A stretch of DNA of 21,608 nucleotides, from contig FR902944.1 of assembly GCA_000438155.1 (NCBI GenBank), positions 9,644-31,251 on the forward strand, in the 5' to 3' direction. The notes under the pieces were generated by a model that saw only the letters and a list, made by a program, of their open reading frames with translations, was not told the origin of the DNA and did not search any database. How positions within the stretch are numbered: the stretch's first letter is position 1; the number at the start of each line of letters is the position of its first letter. A program made the translations under genes and the position numbers. The DNA is from Firmicutes bacterium CAG:95 (GTDB lineage Bacteria; Bacillota; Clostridia; Lachnospirales; Lachnospiraceae). This document shows positions 7,880 to 15,431 of this stretch, piece by piece.

Positions 7880-9982
7880 CTAAACTGCCTGCCGCTTTTC
7901 TTCCTCATCATCGAGCAGATTTTTCATGCTCTCTAAGCTGATTAACAACGTGGAGGTGTTATGAAGCAGGGCAGACATCGTCGGAGGAATCAGTCCCATC
8001 ACCCCTAAAACAATCAGCGTGGAATTAATACCGATAATTCTGCGGTAGTTCTTATGAATCCGCTTCATCATGGCTTCACTTAAGCGGCGCAGGGTAATGA
8101 TCTCACGCAGATCATCTGCTGCAATGGTAACATCTGCAATTTCTCTGGCAATTTCAGCCCCATCACTGATGGCGATCCCGACATCCGCCTGTGAAAGTGC
8201 AGGGGAATCGTTGATTCCATCGCCAATCATAATAACCTTACGTCCGTCGGCTTTTTCTTTCCCGACAAAGCCTGCCTTATCCTCCGGAAGCACTTCGGAA
8301 TAATACTCGTCCACGCCAACCTTACCGGCAATATTGGACGCGATCCGATCACTGTCTCCGGTCATCATCACAAGCTTTTCAATTCCAAGCTCACGCAGGG
8401 ATTGAATAACCATAGATGCCTCCCGGCGCAAAGGATCCTCGATCGTAATGACTGCAGAGAGCTTTCCATCAATTGCCATATAGAGATGGGAGTACTCCTC
8501 CGGCAGATGATCAAACAGCTCCTGCTTTCCTTCCGGAATCTCAGCCTTTTCATCCTCAAAGATAAAGTGATAGCTGCCAATGACAACCTTCTTGCCTGCA
8601 ATCGTGGAAGAAATCCCATGTGCCACAAGGTATTCTACTTTAGTATGCATCTCTTCATGTACCAGGTTTCTTCTGGCTGCCTCACGAACCACTGCCTTTG
8701 CCATGGAATGAGGGAAATGCTCCTCAAGGCATGCCGCAATCGTTAGCAATTCATCCCTGGACTGATCGCTGAACGGCACAACATCCACAACGGTAGGCTG
8801 TGCCTTCGTCAATGTCCCCGTTTTATCAAAAACAATGGTTCTGGCTTCGGCCATCGCCTCGATGTACTTACCACCTTTAACCGTAATCTCATGACTGCTC
8901 GCTTCCCGGATTGCTGACAGTACTGTTAACGGCATTGCCAGCTTCAGAGCGCAGGAATAATCCACCATTAAAACAGACAGTGCTTTGGTCACGTTACGGG
9001 TAAGCAGCCATACCAACCCGGTTCCCAGGAACGTATATGGAACAAGCTGGTCTGCCAGATGCTCCGCTTTACTTTCCAATGAAGATTTCAGCTTCTCGGA
9101 TTCTTCAATCATCGCCATGATCTTCTCATATTTACTGGATCCATTTGCCTGTTTTACACAGACTGTAATTTCTCCTTCTTCAACAACCGTTCCTGCATAG
9201 ACAGAGCTTCCCTCTTTCTTACGCACCGGAACAGACTCTCCGGTAAGGGATGCCTGGTTCACCATCGCCTCTCCATCTGTTACCACACCATCAAACGGAA
9301 TTACATTACCCATATGAATCCGTACCAGATCCTTCGGTTGGATTGTTTTAGAGGGAACCTGAATTTCCTGTCCATCCTTTACAAGCCAGACCTTATTGAT
9401 ATTTAAGGACATACTTCTTGCAAGATCGCCCACGGATTTCTTATGCGTCCACTCCTCCAGGATCTCACCAATTCCCAGAAGGAACATTACAGAGCCGGCC
9501 GTATCAATATCTCCACGGAACATGGATACCCCGATCGCCGTTGCATCCAGCACCGGTACTTCAATCTTGCCTTTGCAAAGCGTGCAAAGACCGTTCCACA
9601 GATAGCGGACCGATTTGATTACCGCAATTCCTTCCCTGACCGGCAGTGGCATCAGAAGTCTTGTTCCGTAATGAAGCACCACCTGATTTACCAGCTTATC
9701 CTTATATTCCCTGTTCATCTCTCTTCCGGAATTCTTAAGATAATCTTCCGGAACATTTACGTGTTCATAGGAAAAGTTCTTTATTACATCAAGGATAGCA
9801 TTCCTGCTTCCATGATAGCAAATAGTTGCATCGCAGGTTCTCTCCTGAATCCTGGCAGTTTCTATATTTTCCTGTATCTCCAGATAGTACTGCAGGATAT
9901 CTGCCTGTTGCAAAGTCATTCTTTTCTGGACGAGATGAATACGGATTCTGCCTTTGATCTCATGTTTTATTACAAATCTCAT
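7880..9982 (-). CDS. P1B-type heavy-metal-transporting ATPase, atypical metal site
   Basis: Membrane ATPase of 700 residues that moves a transition-metal cation across the membrane. The N-terminal 75 residues look like an HMA fold but lack the metal-binding CxxC. Actuator motif TGES is at 247-250, the phosphorylation motif DKTGT at 386-390 and the hinge GDGINDSPALSQAD in the P domain. The transmembrane metal site normally CPC or SPC reads YSCALKLAMP (Cys344), and the usual HP locus reads HFPHSMAKA; both resemble the CtpC-like branch linked to manganese or zinc, so the substrate is uncertain. An ATG 54 nt further up would overlap the preceding gene; the chosen ATG has GGAG 8 nt upstream and follows that gene by 25 nt. 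Confidence 0.92.
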   Translation of the reverse strand: MRFVIKHEIKGRIRIHLVQKRMTLQQADILQYYLEIQENIETARIQERTCDATICYHGSRNAILDVIKNFSYEHVNVPEDYLKNSGREMNREYKDKLVNQVVLHYGTRLLMPLPVREGIAVIKSVRYLWNGLCTLCKGKIEVPVLDATAIGVSMFRGDIDTAGSVMFLLGIGEILEEWTHKKSVGDLARSMSLNINKVWLVKDGQEIQVPSKTIQPKDLVRIHMGNVIPFDGVVTDGEAMVNQASLTGESVPVRKKEGSSVYAGTVVEEGEITVCVKQANGSSKYEKIMAMIEESEKLKSSLESKAEHLADQLVPYTFLGTGLVWLLTRNVTKALSVLMVDYSCALKLAMPLTVLSAIREASSHEITVKGGKYIEAMAEARTIVFDKTGTLTKAQPTVVDVVPFSDQSRDELLTIAACLEEHFPHSMAKAVVREAARRNLVHEEMHTKVEYLVAHGISSTIAGKKVVIGSYHFIFEDEKAEIPEGKQELFDHLPEEYSHLYMAIDGKLSAVITIEDPLRREASMVIQSLRELGIEKLVMMTGDSDRIASNIAGKVGVDEYYSEVLPEDKAGFVGKEKADGRKVIMIGDGINDSPALSQADVGIAISDGAEIAREIADVTIAADDLREIITLRRLSEAMMKRIHKNYRRIIGINSTLIVLGVMGLIPPTMSALLHNTSTLLISLESMKNLLDDEEEKRQAV

Positions 9983-10007
9983 CGTAATCACTCCATTCCA
10001 AAACAGA

Positions 10008-10331
10008 TTATTCCTGCTCTGCGCTTTCCTCTGCATCCTCTGTTATATCTGTTTCTTCAACGGTTACGTCTGCCCCCAGCTCCGCATCCTGTGCTGCACG
10101 TTCTTCATTGATTTCCTTAGCTTCTGCATAAATATCTTCTGCATTCTCCTGTACGGAGGTTACCGTCTTCATAACACATTCCTTAGCACGCAGCACAGCT
10201 GCAGTGCATTGTGTATAAAGCTTCTTTGCATCCTTGCTTGTCAGAATTTTGATTCCGGCTGTTCCAAATAACACTCCGGCTGCAAATAAACCTGTTTTTT
10301 CTTTGTTGATTTTCTTTAAGCACTCTAACAT
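10008..10331 (-). CDS. DUF6110-like small protein paired with the metal ATPase
   Basis: Protein of 107 residues with no assigned function. A short hydrophobic segment (about 13-30, GLFAAGVLFGTAGIKIL) is followed by a helical region with conserved-looking TSKDAKKLYT and AKECVMKTVTSVQENAEDIYAEA, and an acidic tail from about residue 80. It resembles the DUF6110 family, whose members I recall beside cation ATPases; this is from memory, not a search. The start is the ATG with AAGGAGG 8 nt upstream rather than an ATG 78 nt earlier with no ribosome site. It heads the operon with the ATPase, so a role as a membrane accessory, metal handler or regulator of that pump is a reasonable inference. Confidence 0.75.
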   Translation of the reverse strand: MLECLKKINKEKTGLFAAGVLFGTAGIKILTSKDAKKLYTQCTAAVLRAKECVMKTVTSVQENAEDIYAEAKEINEERAAQDAELGADVTVEETDITEDAEESAEQE

Positions 10332-10380
10332 TGTTTCGTCCTCCTTGTATCTTTTCAGCTTTATCTTATTCGTACACCAA

Positions 10381-10409
10381 AATATAACACTTACCTGTTT
10401 AAGATACAA
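10381..10409 (-). promoter_or_regulatory. Candidate promoter of the DUF6110-ATPase operon
   Basis: Minus strand TTGTAT, 17-bp spacer, TATATT, with TGT directly before the -10 (extended -10). It would give a leader of about 45 nt. The -35 matches only its first three bases, so the call rests on spacing and the extended -10. Confidence 0.45.
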
Positions 10410-10463
10410 GCAGCAACGTTTTCTTGATATTTTTTCTCAATATCACATCCGTTCTACTCTCAA

Positions 10464-10501
10464 AAATGATCCCCTGAATCATTTCCTTATGCATCATTTC
10501 C
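10464..10501. repeat. Small repeats in the spoVG to DUF6110 gap
   Basis: ATCATTTCC occurs twice (10478-10486 and 10493-10501, 15 bp apart), and AAATGAT/ATCATTT form a 7-bp stem with a 7-nt loop (10464-10484). They lie between the spoVG terminator and the DUF6110 promoter; function unknown. Confidence 0.4.
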
Positions 10502-10526
10502 TCATAAATCCTTTTCTCCTATACAA

Positions 10527-10557
10527 ACGAAAAAGGCAGCCGCATCATGCGGCTGCC
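10527..10557 (-). terminator. Rho-independent terminator of spoVG
   Basis: A 10-bp GC-rich stem GGCAGCCGCA/TGCGGCTGCC (10535-10544 with 10548-10557) with a TCA-type triloop, followed on the minus strand by TTTTTCGTTT. It starts 14 nt after the spoVG stop. Confidence 0.93.
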
Positions 10558-10570
10558 CTGTCTGTTTTGT

Positions 10571-10843
10571 TTATTCAGAATCCGGTTCAGAGAGTGATCT
10601 CTCATAAGCATCAAGAATCATGGTCTGTACTCTTTCTCTGGTCCGTGAATTGATCGGATGAGCAATATCCCGATATTCTCCATCCGCTGCCTTTTTACTT
10701 GGCATTGCAATGAACAATCCCTTATCCCCTTCAATAACCTTAATGTCATGAATCACCAGTTCATCATCCAGTGTAATGGATACGACAGCCTTCATCTTTC
10801 CTTCCTTCGTAATCTTGCGAACTCGAACGTCCGTAATCTGCAT
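10571..10843 (-). CDS. spoVG: Septation/regulatory protein SpoVG
   Basis: Small conserved protein of 90 residues, the normal length, with the family hallmarks MQITDVRVRKI, the central FIAMPSKK and HPINSRTRE. SpoVG influences asymmetric septation in sporulating bacteria and binds RNA/DNA as a global regulator in other Firmicutes. AAAGGGG lies 7 nt before the ATG. It is followed by a strong terminator and preceded by 115 nt after glgD, so it is probably its own unit. I looked for a sigma-H promoter, the classical control of this gene in Bacillus, and found only partial matches with wrong spacing. Confidence 0.97.
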   Translation of the reverse strand: MQITDVRVRKITKEGKMKAVVSITLDDELVIHDIKVIEGDKGLFIAMPSKKAADGEYRDIAHPINSRTRERVQTMILDAYERSLSEPDSE

Positions 10844-10958
10844 AATTTTACCCCTTTCTTTCTTTTGTCCCTATACAAAATTCTTGCAGATTTCCTAAGC
10901 TGTCATTCCCCTGTTGACGTGCAAGTATCTTCGTTCATTAAATTTAATTAATAGCCGT

Positions 10959-12077
10959 TCAGATCACATACCGGTCATTTCTCTCCACAACAATCTTAAT
11001 CTCATTCTCACCAACATAGTAAGAATTCGCCCGGATGGTATCATGACTTTCTATGATGCAGTTTTCAATGTGCGTATTATCCCCAATATAAACATCATTG
11101 AGAATAATAGAATTCTTGATGTAACAGTTATTTCCAATGTACGTTTCTTTAAAAATCACGGAGTCTTCTACTGTTCCATTGATAATGGTTCCACTCGACA
11201 CCAGACTGTTACGGACCTGTGCACCCGGATTATATTTTGCAGGAGGAAGATCATCCACCTTGGAATAAATATCCGGATACTGTTTAAAGAAATAATCTCT
11301 TGTTTCAGGCTTCAGGAAATCCATATTGGTTTCAAAATAATCATCAACCGTAGCAATGTTTCTCCAGTAATCCGTAAGCTTGTATCCGTAGATTTTCTTC
11401 ATATTCTTATAACGGATCAGAATATCCTTCACAAAATCATAACGGTCTTCTTCCGCACACTTCTCAATCATCTCAATCAGCTGACGTCTTCTGACCACAT
11501 AGATTCCGCAGGAAATCGTATTGGACTTCGCTACAACCGGCTTCTCTTCGAATTCTTCAATCCGGCTTTCTTCATTCATCTTCACTGTACCGAAACGGTC
11601 TACATTCACACCTGCCGGCATGTCCTTGCAGACAACTGTAATATCCGCCTTCTTGGCTACATGATATTCCAGTACCTTATTGTAATCCATCTTGTAAACA
11701 CAGTCACCGGATGCAATTACTACATACGGCTCATGGCTGTTTTTAAGGAAGGACAGATTCTGTGCCATGGCATCTGCAGTTCCACGATACCAGAAATTGT
11801 TCTCTGCCGTAACAGAAGGAGTAAAGGTAAATAATCCTCCCTGCTTCCGTCCGAAGTTCCACCACTTGGAGGAAATGAGATGCTCATTCAGACTTCCTGC
11901 ATTGTACTGGGTAAATACGGCAACCTTCTGGATATGGGAGTTGGTCATATTGCTCAGTGCAAAGTCGATGCTCCGGTAACTGCCTGCAATAGGCATTGCG
12001 CATACGGCTCTCTTCGATGAGAGCTCTTTCATTCTGTAACTGTTTCCACCTGCTAAAATTATACCGATTGCTCTCAC
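10959..12077 (-). CDS. glgD: Glucose-1-phosphate adenylyltransferase subunit GlgD
   Basis: Second, divergent subunit of ADP-glucose pyrophosphorylase, 372 residues. The nucleotidyltransferase core starts IILAGGNSYRM and keeps SGDCVYKMDY and EEKPVV, followed by a left-handed beta-helix tail (about 290-365) with hexapeptide-like repeats. The glycine-rich loop and the lysine found in active GlgC (AKPAV) are altered (VCAMP), which fits a regulatory or weakly active partner as described for Firmicute GlgD. The start is GTG, overlapping the glgC stop as GTGA, with AAGGAAGG upstream: tight translational coupling suited to making the two subunits in equal amounts. Confidence 0.95.
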   Translation of the reverse strand: MRAIGIILAGGNSYRMKELSSKRAVCAMPIAGSYRSIDFALSNMTNSHIQKVAVFTQYNAGSLNEHLISSKWWNFGRKQGGLFTFTPSVTAENNFWYRGTADAMAQNLSFLKNSHEPYVVIASGDCVYKMDYNKVLEYHVAKKADITVVCKDMPAGVNVDRFGTVKMNEESRIEEFEEKPVVAKSNTISCGIYVVRRRQLIEMIEKCAEEDRYDFVKDILIRYKNMKKIYGYKLTDYWRNIATVDDYFETNMDFLKPETRDYFFKQYPDIYSKVDDLPPAKYNPGAQVRNSLVSSGTIINGTVEDSVIFKETYIGNNCYIKNSIILNDVYIGDNTHIENCIIESHDTIRANSYYVGENEIKIVVERNDRYVI

Positions 12078-13348
12078 TTGTTATCACCTTCCTTAATTAA
12101 AGTTTTACCGCTTGCAAGGAATTTCTCAGGGTAGTCGGAATCGTCTGTCTTACCAAAGATACAGGTGTTCTTTCCTACAGTGATACCGTTTGGAATCACA
12201 CTCTTCTCACCGATGGTAACAATTCCGTTGTTGTAAATATGAGGATCAGTCTCATTCTCTGCCTCTTCACCAATGCCAAGTCTGACCTCATCACCCACAA
12301 CAACATTCTCTGCAATGATCGCCTTGTTCAGCTCACAGTTCTCACCGATCACCGTATTATTCATAATGATAGAATCACGTACCACGGTATCCTTTCCAAT
12401 GGTTACGCCGCAGCCGATTACGGAGTTGTAAACCTTACCGCAGATGGTTGCACCTTCACCGATAATACTTCTCTCAACAAAGCTGGTATCTGCCAGGTAC
12501 TGAGGCGGAAGGATTTCACTCTTTGTATAAATCTTCCAATATTCTTCATAAAGATTAAATTCGGGAACAATATCAATAAGCTCCATGTTTGCTTCCCAGT
12601 AAGAATGTAAGGTTCCAACATCCTTCCAGTATCCGTTAAACTCATATGCATATAACGGCTTTCCGTTGTCATGGCAGTAGGGAATGACATGTTTACCGAA
12701 ATCAAGACCCGGCTGCTGTGCATTGGCAAGCAGAGCAGCCTTTAAGGTCGTCCAGTTGAATATGTAAATACCCATGGAGGCCAGATTGCTTCTGGGATGT
12801 TCGGGCTTCTCTTCAAAATCGGTAATTTTATGATCTTCATCGGTAATCATAATTCCGAAACGCTTAGCTTCCTCCATCGGAACAGGCATAACGGCGATGG
12901 TGACATCTGCCCCCTTCTCCTTATGGAAATCCAGCATCACTTCATAATCCATCTTATAGATATGATCTCCGGAAAGAATCAGAACATATTCCGGATTATA
13001 GCTCTCCATATAATCTATGTTCTGATAAATCGCATTGGCCGTACCCGTATACCACTCGCTGTTCGTGATCTTCTCATACGGCGGAAGCACGGTCACACCA
13101 CCGATATTTCTGTCCAGATCCCACGGAATACCAATGCCTATATGCGTATTCAACCGTAAAGGCTGATACTGTGTCAATACACCAACCGTATCGACACCGG
13201 AATTAATACAATTGCTGAGCGGAAAATCAATGATCCGATACTTTCCGCCAAAAGAAACTGCCGGTTTGGCCACCTTTGATGTAAGCACACCCAGACGACT
13301 TCCCTGACCGCCTGCCAGTAACATGGCAATCATCTCTTTTTTAATCAT
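12074..13348 (-). CDS. glgC: Glucose-1-phosphate adenylyltransferase GlgC
   Basis: Catalytic subunit of ADP-glucose pyrophosphorylase, 424 residues: makes ADP-glucose from ATP and glucose-1-phosphate, the committed step of glycogen synthesis. Motifs include LLAGGQGSRLG (11-21), the catalytic lysine in KVAKPAVSFGGKYR, GTANAIYQN, LSGDHIYKMDY and EEKPEHPRS, then a beta-helix C-terminal domain. GAGGTGAT lies just before the ATG. It heads the glgC-glgD operon from a good promoter at 13446-13474. The usual glycogen synthase and branching genes are not nearby within the window. Confidence 0.97.
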   Translation of the reverse strand: MIKKEMIAMLLAGGQGSRLGVLTSKVAKPAVSFGGKYRIIDFPLSNCINSGVDTVGVLTQYQPLRLNTHIGIGIPWDLDRNIGGVTVLPPYEKITNSEWYTGTANAIYQNIDYMESYNPEYVLILSGDHIYKMDYEVMLDFHKEKGADVTIAVMPVPMEEAKRFGIMITDEDHKITDFEEKPEHPRSNLASMGIYIFNWTTLKAALLANAQQPGLDFGKHVIPYCHDNGKPLYAYEFNGYWKDVGTLHSYWEANMELIDIVPEFNLYEEYWKIYTKSEILPPQYLADTSFVERSIIGEGATICGKVYNSVIGCGVTIGKDTVVRDSIIMNNTVIGENCELNKAIIAENVVVGDEVRLGIGEEAENETDPHIYNNGIVTIGEKSVIPNGITVGKNTCIFGKTDDSDYPEKFLASGKTLIKEGDNK

Positions 13349-13378
13349 GTCATCACCTCTTACCAGTAAATTTTAATG

Positions 13379-13386
13379 AAGCGCTT
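13379..13386 (-). promoter_or_regulatory. Palindrome AAGCGCTT in the glgC leader, weak cre-like site
   Basis: AAGCGCTT is the core often seen in catabolite-responsive elements. The flanks (TG.../...GA) fall one base too close to the centre, so the match to the full CcpA consensus is poor. It lies about 55 nt downstream of the predicted glgC start point, where CcpA can act as a roadblock. Confidence 0.25.
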
Positions 13387-13445
13387 GAACCCAAACTATC
13401 AAAGGAAAAATCACCCTTTTTGGAACGTTCAAATGAATTAGGAAT

Positions 13446-13474
13446 ATTATACCATATATCATTTTAAAAGTGAA
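13446..13474 (-). promoter_or_regulatory. Promoter of glgC-glgD
   Basis: Minus strand TTCACT, 17-bp spacer, TATAAT with TGG before it (extended -10). The consensus -10, correct spacing and position about 98 nt upstream of glgC make this a good sigma-A promoter. Confidence 0.75.
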
Positions 13475-13519
13475 TATTCTTTACAAAGGGAATCCATGTT
13501 TTTCCTTTTTTTCTGTTAT

Positions 13520-13615
13520 TTTTTTACAAAAAATATAGATGTATTTTACCCGGATATCTATTTTCAACAACATCGTGTGGCTATACCGTTACCTTTTTCC
13601 ACATTTTGTAAAAAA
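13520..13615. repeat. Perfect 12-bp inverted repeat TTTTTTACAAAA / TTTTGTAAAAAA
   Basis: Arms at 13520-13531 and 13604-13615, separated by 72 bp, located between the divergent glgC and murC promoters. Purpose unknown; AT-richness makes chance possible. Confidence 0.5.
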
Positions 13616-13628
13616 CACCGTCCTGTCC

Positions 13629-13657
13629 TTGAACTCCCATCAGGGATTCTGTATAAT
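13629..13657 (+). promoter_or_regulatory. Promoter of murC
   Basis: TTGAAC, 17-bp spacer, TATAAT, with TG before the -10. Predicted start near 13664 gives a leader of about 140 nt. Very close to the sigma-A consensus. Confidence 0.75.
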
Positions 13658-13665
13658 TATAACTG

Positions 13666-13736
13666 TTCAGAAGAATGGACTTCTGAATAATTACACATAT
13701 TATGATATGAGTGTCAAAATAAATTCTGCCACTCAT
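13666..13736 (+). other. Structured murC leader
   Basis: Two stem-loops fall at the start of the predicted murC transcript: TTCAGAAG/CTTCTGAA (13666-13673 with 13680-13687) and ATGAGTG/CACTCAT (13707-13713 with 13730-13736). A tandem ATTGCTAC repeat follows near 13749-13764. No known riboswitch is recognised. Confidence 0.4.
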
Positions 13737-13805
13737 TGATGTATCCGAATTGCTACATTGCTACGCAATTTCCGCACTCTTGTATAAAGGAAAGGATCTA
13801 TTCTT

Positions 13806-15182
13806 ATGTATCAGATTGATTTTTCAACTCCTGTCCATGTATATTTCATCGGAATCGGCGGCATCAGCATGAGCGGACTTGCTGAAATTCTCTTAGAAAA
13901 GCATTTTAAGGTCAGCGGTTCCGATGCCAGGCAGTCAGCCCTTACCGATATGCTATCAGACAGGGGCGCACATATTTACCTTGGACAAAGGAAGGAAAAC
14001 ATTACCGCCGATATTGATGTTGTGGTATACACCAGTGCCATCCACCCCGATAACCCGGAATTCATCGCCATGCAGGAGCTTTCCATTCCGTCACTTACAC
14101 GGGCAGAGCTGTTAGGCGAAATCATGCGCAACTATGAGCTTCCGGTTGCCATCAGCGGCACCCATGGAAAGACTACAACCACTTCCATGGTTTCTGAAAT
14201 CCTGCTGCAGGCAGATACCGATCCCACCCTCTCCATCGGCGGAATTTTAAAGAGTATCGGCGGCAACATCCGTGTAGGGCATTCTCCTTATTTTGTAACC
14301 GAAGCCTGTGAATACACCAACAGCTTTTTAAGCTTCTTCCCCAAAATCGGGATCATTCTTAATATAGAAGAAGATCATCTCGATTTCTTCAAAGACATCC
14401 ATGATATCCGTTCCTCCTTTCGTCGTTTTGCGGCGCTTCTCCCTGCTGACGGGACGCTGATTATCAACAGGACCATTCCTGATGTCGAAGAAATTTATGA
14501 AGGCCTTCCCTGCCGCGTCATCACCTTTGGGGGCAAAGACGCCGATTATTCCGTTTTCCGGATTCACTATGATGACAAGGGCTGTGCAGAATTCGAGCTG
14601 CAAAGCACCGGTAAGCCTCCCTGTACGTTTAAGCTCAGTGTGCCGGGTGAACACAATATTTACAATGCACTTGCAGCCATTGCACTCGCTGACCTGTTTG
14701 CGATTCCCCGTGATAAGACCGCCAAAGCTCTTGCCGGCTTCCACGGTACCGACCGCCGTTTTGAATACAAGGGTTGTCTCAATGGTTTTACTATAATTGA
14801 TGATTATGCACATCATCCTTCAGAAATTACTGCAACTTTAACTGCGGCACAAAATTATCCTCACCAAAAGCTCTGGGTCGTTTTCCAGCCGCATACCTAC
14901 ACCCGCACAAAAGCATTCCTTAAGGACTTTGCCAGGGCTCTTTCCCTGGCAGACGAGATCATCCTTGCGGATATTTATGCGGCACGTGAAACTGATACCC
15001 TTGGAATCAGCTCCGAAACCCTGAAGGAAGAAATTCTTCCACTCAATCCAAACTGCCATTATTTCGGAAGCTTTTCTGAAATTGAAAAATTTATTTTAGA
15101 AAACTGTGCACCGGGAGACCTGTTGATAACTATGGGCGCCGGAGACGTTGTAAACATTGGGGAAGAGCTTCTCTCCAGATAA
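13806..15182 (+). CDS. murC: UDP-N-acetylmuramate--L-alanine ligase
   Basis: Cytoplasmic ATP-dependent ligase of 458 residues that adds L-alanine to UDP-MurNAc, the first amino acid of the peptidoglycan stem peptide. The N-terminal Rossmann domain has GIGGISMSGLAE (16-27), the central Mur ligase P-loop is GTHGKTTTTS (118-127), EACEY and NIEEDHLDFF follow, and the C-terminal domain holds DDYAHHPSE and FQPHTYTRT. Length is normal. AAGGAAAGGA precedes the ATG by about 9 nt. It is monocistronic, from its own promoter to a clear terminator, and starts the plus-strand half of the window. Confidence 0.98.
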   Translation: MYQIDFSTPVHVYFIGIGGISMSGLAEILLEKHFKVSGSDARQSALTDMLSDRGAHIYLGQRKENITADIDVVVYTSAIHPDNPEFIAMQELSIPSLTRAELLGEIMRNYELPVAISGTHGKTTTTSMVSEILLQADTDPTLSIGGILKSIGGNIRVGHSPYFVTEACEYTNSFLSFFPKIGIILNIEEDHLDFFKDIHDIRSSFRRFAALLPADGTLIINRTIPDVEEIYEGLPCRVITFGGKDADYSVFRIHYDDKGCAEFELQSTGKPPCTFKLSVPGEHNIYNALAAIALADLFAIPRDKTAKALAGFHGTDRRFEYKGCLNGFTIIDDYAHHPSEITATLTAAQNYPHQKLWVVFQPHTYTRTKAFLKDFARALSLADEIILADIYAARETDTLGISSETLKEEILPLNPNCHYFGSFSEIEKFILENCAPGDLLITMGAGDVVNIGEELLSR

Positions 15183-15306
15183 TTGTCCACATCATCCACA
15201 TATTTTTATGAATAATTTCTTAAAAATATGTGGATATTTTTTTTGCAGTTTTTGTGATTTTTCTTAGCCTTTCCAATTTATATCCACACCATCCACATTA
15301 TCCACA
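15183..15306. promoter_or_regulatory. Cluster of DnaA-box-like 9-mers upstream of dnaD-dnaC-prs
   Basis: Against the DnaA box TTATCCACA, the plus strand has TTGTCCACA (15183-15191), TCATCCACA (15192-15200), ATATCCACA (15280-15288), CCATCCACA (15289-15297) and the perfect TTATCCACA (15298-15306); the minus strand has ATATCCACA (15229-15237). Mismatches are 1, 1, 1, 2, 0 and 1. The last three plus-strand boxes abut with exact 9-bp spacing, as do the first two. They lie about 50-170 bp upstream of the dnaD promoter. DnaA control of the helicase-loading genes, or DnaA titration, is inferred. Confidence 0.65.
15194..15244 (+). terminator. Rho-independent terminator of murC
   Basis: A perfect 15-bp stem (15194-15208 with 15221-15235) and 12-nt loop, followed by eight T's (15237-15244), 11 nt after the murC stop. 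The stem is AT-rich. Both arms overlap DnaA-box-like sequences. Confidence 0.88.
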
Positions 15307-15353
15307 TTTTCCTCAAACTCTTGTAAATACTGGGGTTTCAGGAATTTTGGCTA

Positions 15354-15382
15354 TTTTCATTTTAAAAGGCATGTGCTATAAT
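15354..15382 (+). promoter_or_regulatory. Promoter of the dnaD-dnaC-prs operon
   Basis: TTTTCA, 17-bp spacer, TATAAT, with TGC before the -10 (extended -10). It lies 50 nt upstream of the chosen dnaD start. Confidence 0.7.
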
Positions 15383-15431
15383 TCATCTTGCTTATTTAGT
15401 TTGAATGAATGTTAAGGTTGGTGAATTTGAT

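Larger units (their letters stand above)
13349..13805. other. Divergent intergenic region glgC / murC
   Basis: 457 bp, AT-rich, no convincing gene. It holds the leftward glgC promoter, a rightward murC promoter, a 12-bp inverted repeat between them, and hairpins in the murC leader. A 64-codon reading frame at 13496-13690 is rich in Phe and Tyr, has no ribosome site and overlaps the murC promoter, so I do not call it. Confidence 0.6.

Noticed and set aside
9443..10111. Plus-strand open frame of 222 codons
   Set aside because: Antisense to the metal ATPase and its small partner; low-complexity, family-free translation.
10468..10480. 13-bp match TGATCCCCTGAAT to the right prs repeat region
   Set aside because: A few 13-bp matches are expected by chance in a window this size, and the context differs.
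10850..10900. Sigma-H promoter for spoVG
   Set aside because: AGGAAAT and GAAT-like elements exist, but the spacing is about 6 bp instead of 11-12.
10914..11834. Plus-strand open frame of 306 codons
   Set aside because: It is wholly antisense to glgD, whose sequence is strongly conserved, and has no ribosome site or recognisable domain.
13423..13430. GAACGTTC palindrome near the glgC promoter, LexA-like
   Set aside because: Firmicute LexA boxes need GAAC and GTTC four bases apart; here they abut.
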